Source of the DNA: Rossellomorea aquimaris
Lineage (GTDB): Bacteria > Bacillota > Bacilli > Bacillales > Bacillaceae_B
Length of the DNA stretch: 64,000 nucleotides
Assembly (NCBI RefSeq): GCF_035590735.1
Contig: NZ_CP141595.1
Span: 3,620,001 to 3,684,000 of the forward strand
Direction of reading: 5' to 3'
Shown here piece by piece: positions 59,196 to 64,000 of the stretch (within the stretch, counting starts at the first letter, position 1; the number at the start of each line of letters is the position of its first letter). A program made the position numbers and the translations under genes. Below the pieces are notes generated by a model, which was not told where the DNA came from, made no database searches, and saw nothing but the letters and a program-made list of their open reading frames with translations.

Positions 59196-59225
59196 AGCCT
59201 GACCCAATGAACATCGGATCAGACT
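59196..59225 (-). terminator. terminator of the 95-aa membrane protein gene
   Basis: A 10-bp stem with two G-U pairs (59196-59205 with 59216-59225) is followed by nine T on the minus strand. Confidence 0.75.
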
Positions 59226-59511
59226 ATATATTCTTGATTGTGATTGCTTTTTTCTTTTTCTGCTTTTGGATAAATGGCAGGGCATAAAGCATGAAGGCTG
59301 CAATGTGGGCGAATGCAAGGTTTGCAACAAACAGGCTCCACAGCGTCACATGTCCCCATCCTCCAAGCTCAGGAACGGCTACGTAATAAATAAACGCTGC
59401 CCATAAGGCTATAACAAATGGGATATGAAGAACCGCCCATTTACGATGTTCAATCCAAAGAAATAGCGGAGTAGCGGTTGCGATAAAAAGATAAACAAGA
59501 AATACATCCAT
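59224..59511 (-). CDS. small membrane protein, 95 aa
   Basis: Three predicted helices (about 3-22, 27-46 and 58-80) and a lysine-rich end (IQKQKKKKAITIK). The ATG follows GGAGGAATTTAAT; a longer frame adds 12 residues without a site. It contains HRKWAVLHIPFVIALWAAFIYY and VTLWSLFVANLAFAHI. No family is recognised. It has its own terminator. Confidence 0.65.
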   Translation of the reverse strand: MDVFLVYLFIATATPLFLWIEHRKWAVLHIPFVIALWAAFIYYVAVPELGGWGHVTLWSLFVANLAFAHIAAFMLYALPFIQKQKKKKAITIKNI

Positions 59512-59547
59512 ATTAAATTCCTCCAATCCGGTAGTAAACGCTTTCAA

Positions 59548-59855
59548 TTATGGCGAAAAAAAGAATAATTTGTGAACGTTTTGTTACAATTAGTATACTA
59601 CATTTTAGAGAAATTTCCAGTCCATTCATCATGTTTTTGACTACTTTTCTAGAAATTAGGTTAATTGTAATGTTTTCAAACGTTTTCACACATAATAAAT
59701 GGAAATACATGTGGCTTTATTGTTGGCTAACACTTATTTAATGGCATTCACCTCCATATTTCTTATATATTGAAAATTTAAAAATCCGGTGTACAGAGGG
59801 TGTAAAACATAGTACGATTGAAAAATCTTATTTTTTCGAAAGGAGGATCTTAATC
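59548..59855. other. 308-bp intergenic region, no gene supported
   Basis: AT-rich gap between two divergent genes. It has the ribosome binding site of the NSS gene (AAAGGAGG near 59840). No promoter or repeat stands out with confidence. Confidence 0.4.
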
Positions 59856-61184
59856 TTGGCCAAAAAAGAACAATGGACTTCTAAGATTGGTTTCATTCTG
59901 GCGGCTGCCGGTTCTGCTATAGGGCTCGGTGCCATTTGGAAATTCCCGTATATGGCAGGTGCAAATGGAGGGGGTGTCTTCTTCTTACTCTTTATCCTTT
60001 TCACCGTTTTAATCGGGGCACCCATTCTCCTGGCAGAATTTGTCATCGGACGACGAGCGGGAGCCGACGCCGTTACTTCCTATAAAAAGCTGGCGCCTCA
60101 TTCTTATTGGCATTGGATCGGCTATTTAGGAACGGTTGTTTCTTTTATCATATTATCCTTTTACAGTGTTGTGGGCGGATGGATCCTTTCATATTTGGCC
60201 CGGAGTGTGACTGGCTCTTTAATCGGGAAAACTCAAGAGGGCTACGGAGCCTTATTCGAAAGCATCATTGCAAATCCAAAAGAAGTGCTCATTGCACAAT
60301 TCATCTTTATTGTCATCACAATCCTTGTCGTACAAGGCGGGATCCAAAAAGGGATTGAACGGGCAAGTCGTTATATGATGCCGGCATTATTCATTTTATT
60401 TATAATTTTAGTGATCAGGTCCCTTACCTTGGAAGGTGCGATGGAAGGTGTACGCTTCCTGTTACTGCCTGACTGGAGCTATTTAAATGGGGAAACCGTA
60501 TTACTTGCGTTAGGACAAGCGTTCTTTGCACTTACGGTCGGACTTTCTGTCATGGTGACGTATGCATCTTATCTTTCTAAAGAGGACAGCATGCCAAGAT
60601 CCGCCATCAGTGTATCCGGGTTGAATATCTTTATCTCATTATTGGCAGGATTGGTCATTTTCCCTGCTGTGTACGCCCTTGGTTTCCAACCGGATGAAGG
60701 ACCGGGAATTGCCTTCGTGGTTCTGCCAGCAGTGTTTAATGAAATTGCATTCGGTGGCATTTTCTTAACAGTGTTCCTGATTTTACTGTTGTTTGCAACC
60801 CTGACTTCTGCTTTCTCCATTCTTGAAATCGGAGTCGCGGCCCTGTCGAAAGGAAATCAATCGAAACGTAAGCCATTTACATGGTTAATCGGAATACTGG
60901 TTTTCTTTGCAGGTATTCCAAGCGCCCTTTCATTTGGAGTATTCGATGATTTCCTCATTCAAGGAAAGAACTTTTTTGACTTTGCAGATTATATAACGAG
61001 TAATTTCGGATTACCGATCGGTGCATTATTAATAAGCATATTTGTATCTTATCGACTGAAACGGGAAGACGTATGGAACGAACTTAAATCAGGATCTTCC
61101 ATATCACCAGCATTATTCAACAGCTGGATTTTCCTTCTACGCTATATCGTACCAGTAGCCATCTTACTTGTATTTTTAACCTAA
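59856..61184 (+). CDS. sodium-dependent transporter (NSS/SNF family)
   Basis: A 442-aa protein with eleven or so helices. The sodium and substrate site of helix 1 reads AAAGSAIGLGAIWKFPYMAGANGGGVF, as in LeuT-type transporters. Helix 6-8 stretches LALGQAFFALTVGLSVMVTYASYL and FATLTSAFSILEIGV are also typical. Members import amino acids with sodium. The start is TTG behind AAAGGAGG. It is monocistronic and has a terminator. Confidence 0.9.
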   Translation: MAKKEQWTSKIGFILAAAGSAIGLGAIWKFPYMAGANGGGVFFLLFILFTVLIGAPILLAEFVIGRRAGADAVTSYKKLAPHSYWHWIGYLGTVVSFIILSFYSVVGGWILSYLARSVTGSLIGKTQEGYGALFESIIANPKEVLIAQFIFIVITILVVQGGIQKGIERASRYMMPALFILFIILVIRSLTLEGAMEGVRFLLLPDWSYLNGETVLLALGQAFFALTVGLSVMVTYASYLSKEDSMPRSAISVSGLNIFISLLAGLVIFPAVYALGFQPDEGPGIAFVVLPAVFNEIAFGGIFLTVFLILLLFATLTSAFSILEIGVAALSKGNQSKRKPFTWLIGILVFFAGIPSALSFGVFDDFLIQGKNFFDFADYITSNFGLPIGALLISIFVSYRLKREDVWNELKSGSSISPALFNSWIFLLRYIVPVAILLVFLT

Positions 61185-61192
61185 ATGAGAGG

Positions 61193-61212
61193 TCCGTCCC
61201 TGGAGACGGACT
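61193..61212 (+). terminator. terminator of the NSS transporter gene
   Basis: A 7-bp stem GTCCGTC/GACGGAC is followed by TTTTTA. It shares AGGTCCGTCCCT with the yugJ terminator at 44134. Confidence 0.75.
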
Positions 61213-61314
61213 TTTTATATTTAACATTTTGTTCACGAGAATCCGGGCTATTTTTTTCCAAATGGTGATAAACTGTAGATATAAGGAAGGTATTCTATGG
61301 GGAGGGACTTTAGC

Positions 61315-61686
61315 ATGTCACACTTTGGTGAGAATTTAAAAAGGGTACGCGAAGAGCGCAAACTATCTCAGCAGGAGCTTGCTTTAAGGGCCAGATTGGG
61401 CACGAAGACGATCGAAAAGTATGAATCCGATCTACAGATTCCCGATACACAAACGATTCTTAAGCTGTCAACCGTACTTGATATACCCGCTTCTGAACTG
61501 CTGGAACGGGAAGTGAAAGATCATCCTGCAACAGGCGTTGACGCTGAAATGGAGCAGCTGATCAAAGAGTTGGGGCCAAAACGAACAAAGCTGATCCTTC
61601 GTAAAGCAAAGGAATTCTCTGAAGAGGATTTCCTGCGTGTGATGCAAATGTTGTATGAACTGAAGTATGAAAAGAGCGAAAGCTAA
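61315..61686 (+). CDS. XRE-family transcriptional regulator
   Basis: A 123-aa regulator with an N-terminal HTH (about 3-60: FGENLKRVREERKLSQQELALRARLGTKTIEKYESDLQIP) and a short C-terminal helical part (about 75-120, MEQLIKELGPKRTKLILRKAKEFSEEDFLRVMQML). The ATG at 61315 follows GGGGAGGG; an ATG at 61297 is less well placed. The regulated genes are unknown. Confidence 0.82.
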   Translation: MSHFGENLKRVREERKLSQQELALRARLGTKTIEKYESDLQIPDTQTILKLSTVLDIPASELLEREVKDHPATGVDAEMEQLIKELGPKRTKLILRKAKEFSEEDFLRVMQMLYELKYEKSES

Positions 61687-61777
61687 AAATTTTTATGAAA
61701 TGATGTATGAATAGTGAAAAAAAGGGTCATACTTAAAATAAGCTTTCTAAGTATTCCCCCTTTTGTTTTCATTTGTT

Positions 61778-61796
61778 GGACGATATTTTATCGTCC
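61778..61796 (+). terminator. terminator of the XRE gene
   Basis: A perfect 8-bp stem GGACGATA/TATCGTCC has a 3-nt loop and is followed by TATTTTTTT. Confidence 0.8.
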
Positions 61797-61820
61797 TATT
61801 TTTTTATGCCCCAAAAAAAG

Positions 61821-61854
61821 GATGCCAGGCATAAATTCTTTTGTGCCTGGCATC
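61821..61854. terminator. terminator of alaT
   Basis: A perfect 11-bp stem GATGCCAGGCA/TGCCTGGCATC is bordered by A7 and T6 runs, so it works in either direction. Confidence 0.85.
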
Positions 61855-61859
61855 TTTTT

Positions 61860-63029
61860 TCAACTATGATTCTCAACAAAACGCTTCATCCGTTTCACGG
61901 CTTCCTGCAACTGCTCCATACTTGAGGCATAAGAACAACGAATATATCCTTCTCCGCCTTTACCGAACACATTACCGGGTACGACCGCAACTTTCTCTTC
62001 CATAAGAAGCTTTTCTGCGAATTCCTCTGAAGACATTCCTGTTTTTTTTATGGAAGGAAAGGCATAGAATGCTCCTCCCGGGGTGTGGCAGGTCAATCCG
62101 AACTCATTTAGGGAGTCAACAAAATAGTGTCGTCGATGACGATAGCTTCGCTTCATTTCCATCACATCATCCATCCCTTTATCGAGTGCCTCCACCGCAG
62201 CATGCTGAGCAGGGGTGGACGCACACATCATGGCGTATTGATGAATTTTAAGTAAGGATGAAGCGATCTCTTCAGGAGCACAAATAAACCCCAGTCTCCA
62301 GCCCGTCATGGCAAATCCTTTTGAGAAACCATTGATTACGAGGGTTCTTTTTCTCATGTCCTTTAAGGAAGCAATGGACACGTGGCGATGATCATAAGCA
62401 AGCTCAGAGTATATCTCATCTGAAAGAACAACTAAATCATGCTTCCGAATCACCTCTGCTAATTCTTCCAGGTTCTCTCTTTCAAGGACCGTTCCCGTTG
62501 GATTATTCGGCGAACAAAGTAAGACGGCTTTTGTACGTGGAGTAATTGCTGCTTCAAGTTCTTCTGCTGTGACTTTGAAGTCATTTTCGGGCTTGGTTCC
62601 GACCGTTACAGCTACTCCACCTGCCAATTGCACAAGAGGTACATAGGAAACGAAGCCAGGTTCTACCACAATGACCTCATCTCCCTGGTCAATGATTGCA
62701 CGCATACTGATATCAAGGGCTTGAGAGGCACCGACCGTCACAATGATTTCATCATTAGGATCGTAGTCTACGGAGTAGCCCTCTTTCATATACGCGGCAA
62801 TCTTCTCCCGGAGCTCCAATAGGCCTGCGTTCGCTGTATAAGAGGTGTAGCCTTGCTCCAAGGAAAGAATCGCGGCTTCCCGCACCGTCCAGGAGGTAAT
62901 GAAATCCGGTTCCCCGACTCCGAGCGATATGACCCCTTCCATATTTGCTGCCAAATCAAAGAATTTCCGGATACCGGAAGGCTTTAAGTTTTTCACAGAT
63001 TGAGATATGTAAGATGTCTTTGTTTTCAT
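61860..63029 (-). CDS. alaT: class I aminotransferase (AlaT/PatA type)
   Basis: A 389-aa PLP enzyme. It shows SLGVGEPDFITSWTVREAAI, LLCSPNNPTGTVLERENL, VVLSDEIYSELAYDHRHVS and the Schiff-base lysine in TLVINGFSKGFAMTGWRLGF. In B. subtilis the equivalent gene pair alaR-alaT serves alanine synthesis from pyruvate. It overlaps alaR by 4 bp. Confidence 0.92.
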   Translation of the reverse strand: MKTKTSYISQSVKNLKPSGIRKFFDLAANMEGVISLGVGEPDFITSWTVREAAILSLEQGYTSYTANAGLLELREKIAAYMKEGYSVDYDPNDEIIVTVGASQALDISMRAIIDQGDEVIVVEPGFVSYVPLVQLAGGVAVTVGTKPENDFKVTAEELEAAITPRTKAVLLCSPNNPTGTVLERENLEELAEVIRKHDLVVLSDEIYSELAYDHRHVSIASLKDMRKRTLVINGFSKGFAMTGWRLGFICAPEEIASSLLKIHQYAMMCASTPAQHAAVEALDKGMDDVMEMKRSYRHRRHYFVDSLNEFGLTCHTPGGAFYAFPSIKKTGMSSEEFAEKLLMEEKVAVVPGNVFGKGGEGYIRCSYASSMEQLQEAVKRMKRFVENHS

Positions 63030-63526
63030 GGAGACACCACAATTCGTTTATCTTCACCATGATCACCAAAAATGGTGCCATCATGTTTGTATTTCTTCAA
63101 TTGAAAATGAGTTGTTGTAGATAATACGGAATCCAGAGTAGATAGCTTTTCAGAAACGAATGTAGCTACTTCATGCATGGTTCGGCCCTCCACCGTTACA
63201 GAAAGGTCGTATGCCCCCGACATCAGATAAACGCTTTTCACTTCTTTGTAACGATAAATACGATGGGCCACTTCATCGAATCCCACTCCCCTTTTCGGAG
63301 CGACTTTCACATCGATCATCGCCGTTACCCCTTCATGACCTTCTACTTTGGACCAATCCACAACGGAACTGTATCTGACAAGAACATTGTCTTTTTCAAG
63401 CTTTTCGATCGCATCCTCTATTTCCTCTGTTGTCACTTGAAGCATTTTCGCTATATTCTCTGTGGAAATCCTTGCATCCTTCTGTAAAATCCTTACCAAA
63501 TCAAGCTCCATTTCTCTTAGTTGCAT
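63026..63526 (-). CDS. alaR: Lrp/AsnC-family regulator
   Basis: A 166-aa regulator: an N-terminal HTH (LDLVRILQKDARISTENIAKMLQVTTEEIEDAIEKLEKDNV) and a C-terminal RAM ligand-binding domain (VAPKRGVGFDEVAHRIYRYKEVKSVYLMSGAYDLSVTVEG). It is the first gene of the alaR-alaT unit and probably controls it. A DHGEDKRIVVSP tail is present. Confidence 0.9.
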   Translation of the reverse strand: MQLREMELDLVRILQKDARISTENIAKMLQVTTEEIEDAIEKLEKDNVLVRYSSVVDWSKVEGHEGVTAMIDVKVAPKRGVGFDEVAHRIYRYKEVKSVYLMSGAYDLSVTVEGRTMHEVATFVSEKLSTLDSVLSTTTHFQLKKYKHDGTIFGDHGEDKRIVVSP

Positions 63527-63726
63527 TCCGCTTCCTCCTTATCACCACTAAATGGTTTTATTATATCAGAAGTCACTGTTATGAAAAGAGCGTTAATCAC
63601 TTTAAGTCTATTTTCCCCATTACATCCATAATTACAATTGGATATGAGACAACTTTCAAATCGGGGTGTTAAATGCAGAAATAGGGGTAAAATATCTGTA
63701 AACTAAGCAGAGAGGAGTGACGAAGT

Positions 63727-64000
63727 ATGCAAGAACAAGATTTTGCAAAGGTGGTTCAGGTGAATGGTGCCAATGTTTACTTTGAACATCACCAGCATCC
63801 TGCAGCCACGGAAACCTTCGTCCTTCTTCATGGATTTCTATCGTCAACCTTTAGCTTTAGACGGCTTACACCTCTTTTGAAAGAAAATTATAATGTCATT
63901 TCCATCGATCTCCCTCCCTTTGGGAACAGCGAGAAGAACAATCGATTTATCTATTCTTACGACAATCTGGCCAACACGGTCATCGCCTTATTAGACCACT
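63727..64000 (+). CDS. yugF: alpha/beta hydrolase, 5' part (YugF-like)
   Basis: The first 91 codons are in the window. The oxyanion-hole stretch is FVLLHGFLSSTFSFRRL and the next strand NYNVISIDLPPFGNSEK, typical of alpha/beta-hydrolase-fold esterases. The nucleophile elbow lies beyond position 64000. The ATG follows GAGGAGTGACG. Its place beside alaR matches B. subtilis yugF. Confidence 0.88.
   Translation, partial: MQEQDFAKVVQVNGANVYFEHHQHPAATETFVLLHGFLSSTFSFRRLTPLLKENYNVISIDLPPFGNSEKNNRFIYSYDNLANTVIALLDH

Noticed and set aside
59550..59741. 63-codon plus-strand frame
   Set aside because: No ribosome binding site and no conserved features.

Overview
The window is chromosomal DNA of an endospore-forming, aerobic Bacillaceae (Bacillus sensu lato). 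It opens with the 5' part of a Bacillus-type 16S rRNA gene on the minus strand. It also carries an ExsY/CotZ-family spore-surface gene, a YheC/YheD-type gene, PerR boxes, a SacT antiterminator leader, NagR operators, and a gene order (yugO, yugN, pgi, yugJ, yuzA, yugI, alaT, alaR, yugF) that I recall from the Bacillus subtilis chromosome. Start codons are often moved here from the longest frame to the codon with a good ribosome binding site. No CRISPR array, insertion sequence or phage module was seen.

Layout. 1-1173: 16S rRNA with two tandem promoters and a small membrane ORF. 1255-4232: acetyltransferase, EamA exporter and two convergent MgtC-family proteins. 4339-7883: the fruR-fruK-fruA fructose PTS operon. 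8011-8160: a degenerate 25-bp tandem repeat. 8242-10221: lipoteichoic acid synthase. 10644-12528: two orphan Opp-type permeases. 12705-14183: a secreted three-domain NlpC/P60 protein in which only the first domain keeps its catalytic residues.

14335-27065 is the most unusual part. It holds three tandem MurF-like ligases behind a GNAT gene (minus strand). Facing away from them are an intracellular M14 metallopeptidase, a YheC-type ATP-grasp enzyme and a fourth, N-terminally shortened Mur ligase. Two further paralogous ATP-grasp ligases diverge from each other, and an ExsY/CotZ-family protein ends the region. That makes seven ATP-dependent amide-bond-forming enzymes without a peptidoglycan operon or an NRPS. 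I propose an undescribed, probably sporulation-linked oligopeptide or polyamide pathway whose product may go to the spore surface.

27138-38587 is carbohydrate use: a Cof-type phosphatase, the sacT-sacP-scrK-sacA sucrose operon controlled by an RNA antiterminator, an SIS protein, and the GlcNAc genes nagR, nagP and nagAB with two matching operators. A lone tRNA-Ala(GGC) with its own promoter and terminator follows.

39125-64000 holds a lactate-oxidising flavoenzyme and then the yug block (potassium channel, yugN, pgi, Fe-alcohol dehydrogenase, yuzA). This block is interrupted between yuzA and yugI by about 10.7 kb of amino-acid and aldehyde catabolism: ALDH, glutamate dehydrogenase, ornithine aminotransferase, a rocA remnant, a RocR-like activator lacking GAFTGA, catalase, DUF779-aldA and a MEDS protein. 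It is interrupted again between yugI and alaT by an ECF sigma/anti-sigma pair, an NSS transporter and an XRE regulator. The window ends inside a yugF-like hydrolase gene.
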